Part shown: positions 18,159 to 30,404 of the stretch, piece by piece
How the letters are laid out: every line of letters begins with the position of its first letter
Numbering within the stretch: the first letter of the stretch is position 1
Source of the DNA: Deltaproteobacteria bacterium
GTDB lineage: Bacteria > Desulfobacterota > Desulfarculia > Adiutricales > Adiutricaceae
DNA: 64,000 nt
Direction: 5' to 3'
Assembly (NCBI GenBank): GCA_031264185.1
Contig: JAISEL010000021.1
Span: 1-64,000 of the forward strand
Made by a program: the position numbers and the translations under genes
Notes under the pieces: model-generated
The model's input: only the letters and a program-made list of their open reading frames with translations
Databases searched by the model: none
What the model was told of the DNA's origin: nothing

Positions 18159-18626
18159 CTACGAAGACACCGGAACAAACTCGCAAGCGCCGTCCTGACA
18201 GACCATCTTGGTGGCTTTGGCCGCCTTTTTAGCCGGAACCTTTTCCTGAGTTTTGGCAGCAGTTTTGGTCTTAGCCGGGGCCTTAGCGGCCATTTTGGCC
18301 TGAGCCTTGGCCATTTTAGCCGGGGTTTTAACCGCTTTAGCCGGGGCCTTGGCCACTTTAGCCTTAGCCGCTTTAGCCTGAACTTTGGCTTGGGCTTTGG
18401 CCGGGGCTTTAGCGGCCGCCTTAACCGCTTTGGCCGGGGCTTTGGTCTCGGTTTTGGCAGTCGTTTTGGCCGGAGCTTTGACGGTCATCTTCTTGGCCGG
18501 GGCTTTGGTCTCGGTTTTGGCAGTCGTTTTGGCCGGAGCTTTGACGGTCGTCTTCTTGGCCGGAGCTTTGGCTGCGGTTTTAGAATTGGCCGCTTTGGCT
18601 GCGGCCGAGGTTGGAGATTGAGCCAT
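18159..18626 (-). CDS. Histone H1-like Lys/Ala/Pro-repeat protein
   Basis: A 155-residue protein built almost wholly of AKAPAK-type repeats, like the C-terminal tail of histone H1 and bacterial AlgP/Hc-type proteins. It should be disordered, very basic and able to neutralise and compact DNA. The last 16 residues break the pattern: MVCQDGACEFVPVSS has two cysteines and an acid, which could be a redox or metal-sensitive tail. A 63-base unit (21 residues) at 18432-18494 is repeated almost perfectly at 18495-18557, so repeat number probably varies between strains. Ribosome site GAGGTG lies just before ATG 18626, and a promoter-like pair is upstream. Confidence 0.85.
   Translation of the reverse strand: MAQSPTSAAAKAANSKTAAKAPAKKTTVKAPAKTTAKTETKAPAKKMTVKAPAKTTAKTETKAPAKAVKAAAKAPAKAQAKVQAKAAKAKVAKAPAKAVKTPAKMAKAQAKMAAKAPAKTKTAAKTQEKVPAKKAAKATKMVCQDGACEFVPVSS
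18432..18557. repeat. 63-base tandem duplication inside the H1-like gene
   Basis: Two adjacent copies, 18432-18494 and 18495-18557, differ by one base (A/G). They keep the reading frame, adding 21 residues per copy. Such repeats expand and contract by slippage. Confidence 0.85.
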
Positions 18627-18648
18627 GGGTCACCTCTTGATAGGCAAA

Positions 18649-18677
18649 TTTATAATGTATATTACCATAAGTTCCAA
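18649..18677 (-). promoter_or_regulatory. Probable sigma70-type promoter of the H1-like gene
   Basis: On the minus strand TTGGAA (18672-18677), a 17-base spacer and TATAAA (18649-18654). It lies just upstream of the GAGGTG ribosome site, giving a very short leader. Confidence 0.5.
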
Positions 18678-19139
18678 AAAAACCAATCTTTTTTTTTAAA
18701 GTAAGCTCTTAAAAAAACCGCTGTTTGGAAATTAAGTACGACTTACACCCAGCCTATCAACTAAGCAAATATATAGCGTCAATTAATTATTGGAATATTT
18801 TGTATAATTCTTACATTATTATGGCTATGATGCTGATTAAATTATTAGCCCAAAAAAGGTCATGTAAAATAAATCCTTTGTCTTAAAATCACCTGAAATA
18901 TTTTGAGTAACCGGTTGTCCCTGTTTTTTATTGCCCATTTCTCCAAAATGACCCATTTTTTGTCTGACAGGAACAAAACAGCACCTGAAGAATTTAGCCC
19001 CTCCGGTCCAGGAAAAACAAGTCTGTGTTTGACCAAATATGAAAACTTAAGAAACTATTGCCAAAATCTGATTAAAAGTTTATACTTTTGTCTTTATATT
19101 TCTAGTCGGATCGCAGACCTTCTGCTCCCAGGCAAATTC
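18678..19139. other. AT-rich gap before tamA
   Basis: No gene. An in-frame TTG at 18903 extends the tamA frame upstream, but the peptide it adds has no family features. A TATAAT at 18803-18808 could be a minus-10 box for tamA; the matching minus-35 is poor. Confidence 0.4.
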
Positions 19140-21146
19140 ATGATATCTTTGGTTCGATGGTGCTGGCCAATTCTGTTCCTGACTATCCCGGCCCTGGTGG
19201 CTTGCGGCCGGGTCCGTCAAGAGTTCCCTTCTTTGTCCAGAACCGAACCAGCCCCGCCGGTCTCCGACGATCTAATCAGAAGCGATCCGGAAGGTCCCAT
19301 TCACAAACCCCAGCTGCCGACCTACCAAGCCCAGCCGCCGGCCGGACCTGAACCGCCGGCTGAAGTTATTAAATATAATGTCCTGGTCGAGATAGAACCC
19401 AAAGACTTAACCTCAGTCACCGAACTTTTCCGGCAGACGGCCGATCTATTTACTCTGGCCGACAAACCCATTTTAAACCCTATGACTTTATCCCGCCGCC
19501 TTAAGACTTCCCTGGAGAAAGGGCATCAGATCTTACAGTCTCTGGGCTATTACGAAGGCCAGGCGATCGGCTGGCTGGAAAGAAAAGACGGCGTAAGCGA
19601 AACTACAGCCGTTGTAAAGTTTGAGCCAGGTCCTGTCTACGGTCTTGGCACCGGTTTGGTGACGGTCGGACAACCGGAACCCTCAGCTGACCAGGGCCGT
19701 TCGGCCGCAGCCGAAGAACCTGTCTCGGCCGTCACTCCGCCGCCCGGCGGCCAGTGGCCGACAGCTGACCTGACTGAAGCGGGCTGGAAAGCCGGTCATC
19801 CCGCCGTTGCCTCCGATGTTCAGGCCATACTGGAGCAGAATACCGTCCTGTGGGCCGAACGGGGCTATCCCAAAGCCAAAATTTTAAAAGCCCGCCATTA
19901 TCTGGAACCGGACAAAAAAGTCTTAAGCACCGAAGTGACCATGGATCCCGGCCTTTACTGCCTTATGGGGGCTTTGGAAGTCAGAGGTGACGACGGAGTC
20001 AAACCGGGCTATATGGAAAATCTGGTCACCTGGAAAACCGGCCAGGTCTGGAATCAAACTTTGGTGGACAGATTTGTAGACAGCCTTTTTCAGACAGGTT
20101 TGTTTAAATCCGTGGAAACTTCCATGGGCCCCGCTGACCGGGACGGACGCTCGGCGGTGGTGGTGGAAGTGGCCGATGCCCCTTTAAGAACCGTCAGCGG
20201 TTCGATTAACTATGATTCCGACTTCGGACCGGGTCTGGTCATGTCCTGGGAACACCGCGACTTAACCGGCTGGGGCGACCGCCTGCGTCTGGAAATGCCC
20301 GTCTGGCCTGATCTTCTCCAGTTGGGCGCAGGCTATGTCCGGCCGTACTTTCTGTCCCGCAACCAGAATTTATTGATTGATCTGGCGGTTATCCACGAAA
20401 ACGCCGATGCCTATACCTTATCCGCCGCCTCTTCGGCCGTTGGGCTGGAAAGAAGACTATCCCGTTACTGGTCAGCTCTTTTTCAGGTTAAACTGGAGGC
20501 CGGTTATCTGGAGGAATTTTTAAAGGCCAAAACCAGATATATGATCACCGGTTTGCCTTTAACGTTTAATTGGGACATGACCGATGATTTGCTGAATCCC
20601 TCCCGGGGCACCCGCTTTAAAGTCAGTATCCAGCCCTATTTCGGCCAATATTTCCGAGATTTTGAGATTGTAAAATCCCGAGTGGATTTGAGCCGTTATT
20701 TTCAGCTCATTTCCGAAGGGCGTCTCGTTCTGGCCCTCCGGGGAGCAGTCGGGGGCATCTGGGGAGCTGAGAGGTCCATGTATCCGGCCACTTTGCGTTT
20801 CTTTGGCGGCGGCGGCGGATCCATGAGAGGCTATGAATACCAGTCAGTCGGTCCCCGCAATGAAAGAGACAAACCCGACGGCGGCGGCTCAATGGCCGAA
20901 GTCAGCGGAGAATTCCGGTGGCGGTGGTCGGAGACTATGGGCGCCACTGTTTTTGTGGACGGCGGCATGGTTTATGACAAACCCGATCTCTCCCAGATCG
21001 GCCAAAACTTTCTCTGGGGCGGCGGAGTGGGTTTCAGGTACTATACGCCCATAGGACCGTTCCGTCTCGACCTGGCTACCCCCCTGACCCCCAGAGATCG
21101 CGACAAACCCCTTCAGTTTTACCTGAGCCTCGGGCAAAGTTTTTGA
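19140..21146 (+). CDS. tamA: TamA-like Omp85 protein with a lipoprotein signal
   Basis: An outer-membrane Omp85-family protein that, with TamB, helps insert or move material to the outer membrane. I place the start at ATG 19140 (668 residues), because it exposes a lipoprotein signal: Arg6, hydrophobic stretch, and lipobox LVAC with Cys22. POTRA-like repeats cover about residues 55-330, and a Pro/Ala-rich insertion (SADQGRSAAAEEPVSAVT) interrupts one of them. The barrel region (about 345-668) shows YDSDFGPGLVMSWEHRDLTG, GGGGSMRGYE (lid-lock RGY) and a terminal Phe. TamA is normally cut by signal peptidase I, so lipidation is unusual. The next gene, tamB, starts 13 bases later. Confidence 0.87.
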   Translation: MISLVRWCWPILFLTIPALVACGRVRQEFPSLSRTEPAPPVSDDLIRSDPEGPIHKPQLPTYQAQPPAGPEPPAEVIKYNVLVEIEPKDLTSVTELFRQTADLFTLADKPILNPMTLSRRLKTSLEKGHQILQSLGYYEGQAIGWLERKDGVSETTAVVKFEPGPVYGLGTGLVTVGQPEPSADQGRSAAAEEPVSAVTPPPGGQWPTADLTEAGWKAGHPAVASDVQAILEQNTVLWAERGYPKAKILKARHYLEPDKKVLSTEVTMDPGLYCLMGALEVRGDDGVKPGYMENLVTWKTGQVWNQTLVDRFVDSLFQTGLFKSVETSMGPADRDGRSAVVVEVADAPLRTVSGSINYDSDFGPGLVMSWEHRDLTGWGDRLRLEMPVWPDLLQLGAGYVRPYFLSRNQNLLIDLAVIHENADAYTLSAASSAVGLERRLSRYWSALFQVKLEAGYLEEFLKAKTRYMITGLPLTFNWDMTDDLLNPSRGTRFKVSIQPYFGQYFRDFEIVKSRVDLSRYFQLISEGRLVLALRGAVGGIWGAERSMYPATLRFFGGGGGSMRGYEYQSVGPRNERDKPDGGGSMAEVSGEFRWRWSETMGATVFVDGGMVYDKPDLSQIGQNFLWGGGVGFRYYTPIGPFRLDLATPLTPRDRDKPLQFYLSLGQSF

Positions 21147-21159
21147 GGTCCGAAATAAA

Positions 21160-24100
21160 ATGAAAAAGCCCGGTCGCTGCCGCAAAATTATTATAGGCTT
21201 ACTGGCTTTGCCGGTCCTGCTGGCCGGTCTGGTTTTAGGGGCCATGTTATTTTTGCGCACCGACGCGGGCACAGAATTTATCTTAAGTCAAATCCAAAAA
21301 GCTCTGGCTAAATCGCAACTGTTTCTGAAGGCCGCCTCTTTCCAGGGGCCTTTGCCTCAAAAAATTTTAGCTTCCGGTGTTACATTAGCTGACCGGGACG
21401 GTGTATTTTTATCAGCCCGAGATTTAGAAATTAATATCAGTTTAGCGCCCCTGTTGTCCGGTCTGGTTAAAGCCCGGCTTAATTTAAGCGGAGCCGATTT
21501 TTCAAGGCTCCCCAGTCTTCCGGCCAAAGAAAAAGACGATCCGCCTTTCAGCCTGCCGGCAGGTCTGGAAATTGCCTTTGTCCTGACCGATAATCACATC
21601 CAGGGGGCGGTCCTAAATCCCCAGAATCCCGGACCACAGACTTTGGTTAATCTGCAAGGTCAGGTGCATTTAAAAGACGCCCGTCTGTCTTTCGGCTGGG
21701 ACGGGACCATATTGGACCAGGACGGCCGAGGTCTTTCGGGTCAGGGACAGCTGGGCCCCGAATCTCCCGGTCAGCCGGAAAATCTGAATTTAAACCTGAC
21801 CTTTCAGGATATTGACGGGCGTTTAACCGGTCCAAGACCCGATCTGCCAAGGATACTGGCTTTGACTTTGCAGGGCTGCGGACCTTTAACCGACTGGAAC
21901 GGGCAGCTGGAGCTTCAGGGAAGAAATAATTTAAATTCCTCCGAACCCCCGGCTGTCCGCCAGAAACCGGCTGACCCGAATGAGCCCTATAGCCCGGAGA
22001 TTTTAGCGGCAGCCCGGATTAATTTAAAAACCCAGACCGGCCGGCTGTTTGAAGATTTAATAAAAAACCCCTCCTTCAGTCTTGATCTTTCTTTAGGCGG
22101 CCTGGCCAAACTCATTCCGCCGGAAAAAAGGTCTTCTGTTCCCTGTACCGCCCCTCTGCCGCCCGAGTCTCACTTAAGCCTGACCGCTGAAATAAGCGCC
22201 CAGAAATCTGATGTCCAGGGCCGGGCCAGTCTGGCTACTCCCTATTTAAACGGCGAAATAAGCCGTCTGACCATCGCGGACAGCGAAAACAGAAAGAAAC
22301 TTTCGGCGGTCATGGCTTTAGTCCCCGGCTCCCTTTGGGAGTTGCCGGACGAAGCTTATAATCTGGAGTTAGAGGTCAGCTCAGAAGGCCATAAAATTAC
22401 TGTCCATGCTTTAAATATAAAAGCCCGAGGGTTTGACAGTCAGATAACGGCCTCAGCCGAACCGGAAAGTCAGACCGTAAAAGCCAATGTAAAAGTTTCA
22501 GCCGGCAGCCCCCTTTACAGCCTGATCAAAAAAATCGCCCCGGACCTGAAACTGCCCGGTGAAGTGGAAACAGAGGTCGATTTCTTCAGGGACCCGGCCA
22601 ATAACCGCTATAAAGCCAGCGGCCAAATCGCCCTGGCTGATTTATCCCCTTTAATGGCCGACTGGGCCGGACCTCTCAACTTAAAATATGATCTGGCCGG
22701 ACCGCCCGATGATATTGACCTGTCGGCAGCTCTCAACAGCCCTGCGCTCAGCACCCCGGCCGGACCCTGGACGGAACTGGAGCTGGGGTTAAGCGGCCAT
22801 TACCAGAAAACCGCTGATCCGCCAAAAACGGAAGATCCGGACGCCTCCCTGCCTGACGGGCCGCTTAAAGACAGGGCGGGCAGCCTTATCCGGGCCAGCC
22901 TGACAGCCCGGGCCCAGACCCGGGAAAACCCTCTGGAACTTACGGCCGAGGTCAAATTTGAAAAAAAGGAAAATGATTTCAGCCTTGATATTTCCGACTT
23001 TCTGCTAAACGCTCCGGGCATTTCAGCCAGAAGTTCGGGGTTGAAACTGGCCGTAATCTCAGGGAAACCGCCGGAAATGGACGGACAGCTTTCGGCCGAT
23101 GTTTCCGACTGGGCTTTTCTCGGCCAGATATCGGGCCAGGCTATTGAAGGCAGTCCGGCCTCACTGGACATTAAATCGGTTAAAGAGCCGGTTCCAGCAG
23201 CCGAAGCCCTTTTAAAGCTGCCCGAATTTAAGCTGAACCAGACCGTATACTTAAAAGACGTAAATTTATCGGTGGCTTCCCAGGCGGCCGATAAAGCAGA
23301 TCTGATCCTTAAATACTCCCAAGGCCCTGGCCGGGCCGGACCTTTAGTCATTAAAAACAGCCAGATTTCGGTTACAGGCCACGGACTTTGGAGCCGGGGT
23401 CTGGCCGGGGAGGCTGAGGCTAAAGTCATGGGTGAAAAGGGCGAACTGCTTAATCTTTCAGCCTCATATGACCTGAGTAACCGGACAGCGGTAATTAAGC
23501 GTCTTTTTCTGCGTCCGCCCCAGTTAACCGGTCCAGTCTCAGTCACTGAGGAAGTCCGGCTGTCCTTTAAAGACGGTTTAGACATTGACAGTCTTTCGGC
23601 TTCGGTTGGTCAGAGCGGACAGCTGACTTTAGGCGGCCACTACGGCGGCGGCGCCCCGCTGAAAATCCGGGCCGAAGCTAAAGCTCTGCCTTTAAATTTA
23701 CTGGCCGGGGGACCCGAGCTTCTGTCCGGGGGGCTGGCTGATTTTAAAGTTGATTTGGGTCAGGCCACCGGAGGCACGTTTGAGATCAGTTCCTCTCTGC
23801 GCTCGCCCAGACCTTTAACAATCAAAGCCGGCGGCCGCTTGTCTGGCAGCAGCTTAACCGGCCAAGCCGAGGTCTCCTGGCCCAGAAGCGCCCGGCCGGT
23901 TAAAGCCGCTTTCAGCCTGCCCCTTAAACACGGCAGTAAGCTGCCGGTTCCGGATAATAACGGCCGCCTTGAGGCCGAGGTCAGCTGGCAGGGCCCGGCC
24001 GACCAGGTGTGGGCTTTTACCGGCCTTGAAGCCATGGATTTAAAGGGCGAGGTGGATTTAAAGCTTAATGTTCTGGGCAGTCTGAGTCAGCCCAAACCGG

Positions 24101-25302
24101 AACTGAACGTCTATCTGGCCAAAGGCGGTTTCCAGGATCCGACCACCGGTTTTGCCCTGACCGGCTTAAATCTCTCCGGTCATATGGATGCCAGGGGCGA
24201 GATTAAAGTTCTGGCCGAAGCCACCGACGGCGGCGCGGGGCGGCTGGCTCTTGAAGGGGCCGTTAACCCCCGGGCCTCCCCGCCCCACCTGAAAGCCAGA
24301 GCCCAGATAAGCCATCTGAGCCCCATCCACCGTGACGATATAGATCTGACAGTCTCTTCTCTGGCCACCCTGGAAGGCCCTTTGAGCGCCCTGAAGCTGA
24401 AGTCTAAAACCATTATTGAAAAGGCCGAAATCTCCCTGGCCCAGGGTCTGGGCGGACCGTCCGTCAGTACTTTGGATCTGGGCACGGAGACGGAAAACCC
24501 GGCCTCACCTCTGGAAATGGATCTGTCAATTGAAATTCCCCGCCGGTTCTACATCCGGGGCCGAGGCCTGGACAGCGAATGGCAGGGCCAGCTGAAACTG
24601 ACCGGAGCGGCCAATAAGCCTTTAATCGCCGGGACCATCAAACCTGTCCGGGGCTATCTGGAACTGTTGGCCCAGCAGTTTACCATCACGAACGGCGAAG
24701 TCCGTTTCTACGATACGTCCACCACCATAAACCCCTCTTTGAATCTTGAACTGACCCGGGAAACTAACGAAATTACGGCCATTATCCGGCTGTCCGGCAC
24801 GAAAATGTCGCCTCACCTAAGCCTGGAAAGTCAGCCTCCCCGGCCGCCGGACGAGGTTCTGGCCCAGATCTTATTCGGAAAAAATACTTCCCAGCTGTCC
24901 CGTCTGGAAACTCTCCAGCTGGCCAACAGTCTGAGATCTCTGACCGGAATGAGTTCGGTCGATATATTCTCCCCCTTGAACACGGTCAGGGACACTTTGG
25001 GTCTTTCAGTTTTAAGGTTCGGCGAATCCACTTCCGGCGGCGACCACCGCATACTGCAGGGCAACAGTTTCCGGGACAACTTAAACTTAGACGACGAAGA
25101 AAATTCCCAAGCCGAAACCGCCGCCACCATTGAGGCCGGTAAGTACATAAACGACCGCATCTATGTCGGGGTGGAGCAGAACCTGGGGGAAAACACAACC
25201 GGAGTCAGGATTGAGGTGGAACTGACCCCTCACTTGAACCTCCAGTCCAAATCCACCACCCAGTCCAGCCGGGTAGGCCTGGGCTGGAAGAAAGATTACT
25301 GA
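21160..25302 (+). CDS. tamB: TamB (DUF490) translocation/assembly module protein
   Basis: A 1380-residue protein. An N-terminal inner-membrane anchor (ALPVLLAGLVLGAMLFL, about residues 15-33) is followed by a very long beta-rich, low-complexity periplasmic region with AsmA-like features. The C-terminal 350 residues are the conserved TamB/DUF490 domain, seen as VRGYLELLAQQFTITNGEV, PRPPDEVLAQILFGKN and the ending VGLGWKKDY. TamB bridges inner and outer membranes and takes part in outer-membrane protein and phospholipid transport. The length is typical (1250-1400). It lies 13 bases after tamA on the same strand, forming the classic operon. Confidence 0.93.
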   Translation: MKKPGRCRKIIIGLLALPVLLAGLVLGAMLFLRTDAGTEFILSQIQKALAKSQLFLKAASFQGPLPQKILASGVTLADRDGVFLSARDLEINISLAPLLSGLVKARLNLSGADFSRLPSLPAKEKDDPPFSLPAGLEIAFVLTDNHIQGAVLNPQNPGPQTLVNLQGQVHLKDARLSFGWDGTILDQDGRGLSGQGQLGPESPGQPENLNLNLTFQDIDGRLTGPRPDLPRILALTLQGCGPLTDWNGQLELQGRNNLNSSEPPAVRQKPADPNEPYSPEILAAARINLKTQTGRLFEDLIKNPSFSLDLSLGGLAKLIPPEKRSSVPCTAPLPPESHLSLTAEISAQKSDVQGRASLATPYLNGEISRLTIADSENRKKLSAVMALVPGSLWELPDEAYNLELEVSSEGHKITVHALNIKARGFDSQITASAEPESQTVKANVKVSAGSPLYSLIKKIAPDLKLPGEVETEVDFFRDPANNRYKASGQIALADLSPLMADWAGPLNLKYDLAGPPDDIDLSAALNSPALSTPAGPWTELELGLSGHYQKTADPPKTEDPDASLPDGPLKDRAGSLIRASLTARAQTRENPLELTAEVKFEKKENDFSLDISDFLLNAPGISARSSGLKLAVISGKPPEMDGQLSADVSDWAFLGQISGQAIEGSPASLDIKSVKEPVPAAEALLKLPEFKLNQTVYLKDVNLSVASQAADKADLILKYSQGPGRAGPLVIKNSQISVTGHGLWSRGLAGEAEAKVMGEKGELLNLSASYDLSNRTAVIKRLFLRPPQLTGPVSVTEEVRLSFKDGLDIDSLSASVGQSGQLTLGGHYGGGAPLKIRAEAKALPLNLLAGGPELLSGGLADFKVDLGQATGGTFEISSSLRSPRPLTIKAGGRLSGSSLTGQAEVSWPRSARPVKAAFSLPLKHGSKLPVPDNNGRLEAEVSWQGPADQVWAFTGLEAMDLKGEVDLKLNVLGSLSQPKPELNVYLAKGGFQDPTTGFALTGLNLSGHMDARGEIKVLAEATDGGAGRLALEGAVNPRASPPHLKARAQISHLSPIHRDDIDLTVSSLATLEGPLSALKLKSKTIIEKAEISLAQGLGGPSVSTLDLGTETENPASPLEMDLSIEIPRRFYIRGRGLDSEWQGQLKLTGAANKPLIAGTIKPVRGYLELLAQQFTITNGEVRFYDTSTTINPSLNLELTRETNEITAIIRLSGTKMSPHLSLESQPPRPPDEVLAQILFGKNTSQLSRLETLQLANSLRSLTGMSSVDIFSPLNTVRDTLGLSVLRFGESTSGGDHRILQGNSFRDNLNLDDEENSQAETAATIEAGKYINDRIYVGVEQNLGENTTGVRIEVELTPHLNLQSKSTTQSSRVGLGWKKDY

Positions 25303-25821
25303 TTTCTTTCAGACGAAATCAGGCCAAAGAAGCTGAACCTTTTCAACCGGGGCCCGGTCCACTATAATGCCCCCAGCCCGCCCCTTTAAACATCAACCGG
25401 GGATTAAGGCTTTTTTTGTTTTCTGACCGGAAAATCCGGAAAATCATTTTTGGCTTCGTCAGTGATCCCAGGCGGAAAAAAGGCTTAATAAGCCCCTGAT
25501 TGACCGGGGAAAGCGGCAACCGGCCTGCTGTTCTGAAAAAAAGCCGCCTTTGATCATAAACGGCCGGGGGCTGAAAGCGTATCCGGATTCCGAACAGGAG
25601 ACCCGGTCCGGGCTGAAATGCTTAAAAGCCGGCAGACCGGAATTCACCCAGGACACAGCCGTCCGGACTTCCGGTTCATCAGCGGGGCGGCGCTCAGGTC
25701 AGCCTTTTTTCCCGGACAAACTGCACCTGATTCAGAGAGCGGACGGATACGGATACTTACTGAAAGGAGGCGGCGCGGCCTCTCCGGCTTTCCGGCCGGG
25801 GTTCCGGCGCCGAAAATTCGG
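25303..25821. other. Gap between tamB and guaA
   Basis: No gene supported. The guaA frame is open upstream to 25618, but that extension has no family residues. A strong AAAGGAGG ribosome-site-like sequence near 25762 has no start codon at the right distance. Confidence 0.45.
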
Positions 25822-29051
<3,230 letters not shown>

Positions 29052-29215
29052 AGCCCTAAGAGCCGCATAAGCTGCAGAGTCAGCCGCTGACCGGCAGTCA
29101 GAAGGCCGAATCAGGCTGAACTGCAGAGATAAAGTTTTTTGGCCGCCTGGGTCATAAAACAAGCGCTTTTATCTGCCTGCTGCCCAAAAAACATACAGGA
29201 ATAAAAGGAGGTCAC

Positions 29216-29287
29216 GTGATTTCAATTTTCCCTGTCAGCAGAACCTGCGGCAAGCTCCGGCCGCTGAGGCTCTTAAAGCGGAGTTAA
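29216..29287 (+). CDS. Possible 23-residue ORF with perfect ribosome site after pyrG
   Basis: A near-perfect AAAGGAGGT (29204-29212) lies three bases before GTG 29216. The frame then encodes 23 residues (ISIFPVSRTCGKLRP...) and stops with TAA at 29285-29287. It could be a true short peptide or the surviving start of a deleted gene downstream of pyrG. No family is recognised. Confidence 0.3.
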   Translation: MISIFPVSRTCGKLRPLRLLKRS

Positions 29288-29304
29288 ACGATTCTCCGTC
29301 ATTT

Positions 29305-29670
29305 TCATTTCCTGGTCGCCTCTTCCTGATTCCTTAGCCGGCCGGCAGTCTTTTCACAGCCCTCTTTCAGCACAGGAACATTGTTAATAAGCGCTTCCCA
29401 GACTAAATCAATATCTGTAGCCGCGTAAGGATGAATAAAGATATTTCTCATCCTTTTCATGGCGGGCCAAGGGGCATCAGAGTATTTCGCTTTGAAATCA
29501 GCAGCAAAATGGGGGGCCAATTATCCAATCCGGTAAACGTTCACCGCCGCTGCGCTTATAAACATGTCATTGGACTTAAAGATCTCAAAGTCTCCATAAA
29601 TATATTTGCGAACATCTAAGATCTTACCGCAGCACTTAATAATTTAAGTTAAATCGCTGATATTTCTCAT
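29305..29670 (-). pseudogene. Broken HepT/DUF86-family ribonuclease toxin
   Basis: From ATG 29670 the minus strand reads as a HepT (DUF86) protein of about 120 residues with two in-frame TAA stops: one after eight codons (29644-29646) and one at 29521-29523. The latter falls where intact proteins usually have Glu in an IGELA-like motif (here RIG-stop-LAPHF). After it, 71 residues follow the family closely: YSDAPWPAMKRMRNIFIHPY, with the catalytic R-x4-H motif, then VWEALINNVPVLKEG. No MntA-type nucleotidyltransferase partner is found beside it. The toxin is therefore probably inactive unless the stops are read through. Confidence 0.75.
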
Positions 29671-30040
29671 GCTAATAGTATATGCCATAATTGCAAAAAT
29701 CCGTATACTGTTTATTTCACTAAATATAATACCGATGCACCCACCCTTAAAAAGATGAGGGGATTTTCACGGAACAAAAAGGCGGGAGCTTGATGCAGCC
29801 GAAATCGGCCTCAGAATGGCTTTAGCAATGCAATCATTGGGAGCCGGCCGCTTAAGTTTTCAGCGGAGAGGAATTTTCTTCATGTTTTAATTCCGGTTGC
29901 ATGAGAGCAACCACAATCTCAAAAAAAAGCAAAATTTGCACCACAAAATCAAGACCTTATTTGATTAATATTGATATTGATATAAAAATATACTATCTTA
30001 AAAAGATTTAAATCTTATTAAAACTCTTATTAAGATTTTA
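29671..30040. other. AT-rich intergenic DNA
   Basis: No gene. The expected MntA antitoxin partner of HepT is not present. The part after about 29950 is very A/T-rich. Confidence 0.4.
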
Positions 30041-30386
30041 TTAGTTAAAATATATTCTTTTAGATATCTTTAAACAAAAAAATATGCAATTTTTAATTGA
30101 GCAATTCCTTGGCCATCTTTCATTAAGCCGCAACAGGCTAAAAAAATCTTTTAAAGCCCAAATTCCAAGACCGCCTAAGGAGAAGAACATTAAAAGTCCG
30201 GTCACAAGCCTCCCGGCGTAAATTCTGTGAGTACCGAAAACTCCAGAAAAAAAAACATAATAAAATCAAAACATTGCGGTCTTTAAACGAAATATTTTCT
30301 TCTGGCCCCAAAACAGGCTCACCGCACTCAGGGCAGGTATCGGTCGAATCAGAAATTAATTCCCCGCAATAAGTGCAATATGACAT
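30041..30386 (-). pseudogene. Zinc-ribbon plus TM2-domain membrane protein, frameshifted at a T9 run
   Basis: ATG 30386, preceded by AGGA, opens a zinc ribbon (SYCTYCGELI...DTCPECGEPV, four cysteines in two pairs). This is followed by SFKDRNVLILLCFF, the start of a TM2 domain. The frame as read then gives unrelated residues to a stop at 30138. One frame over, the TM2 domain continues perfectly: SGVFGTHRIYAGRLVTGLL, then GGLGIWALKDFF, to TAA at 30041. The shift occurs at nine consecutive T (minus strand; positions 30247-30255). Eight T would restore a protein of about 115 residues. This may be a sequencing error, a decay event, or phase variation. Confidence 0.75.
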
Positions 30387-30404
30387 AATTAATGTCCTGC
30401 TCAT

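Noticed and set aside
18200-18600. Repeated DNA that could be mistaken for a CRISPR array
   Set aside because: The repeats are in-frame coding repeats with no unique spacers, and no cas genes are near.
18390-18704. Gly/Phe-rich plus-strand ORF opposite the H1-like gene
   Set aside because: It is the complement of the AKAPAK repeats; the apparent composition is an artefact of the repeat.
22800-23585. 261-codon minus-strand ORF inside tamB
   Set aside because: Antisense shadow of a GC-rich gene: no ribosome site, no recognised domain, and composition follows tamB codon bias.
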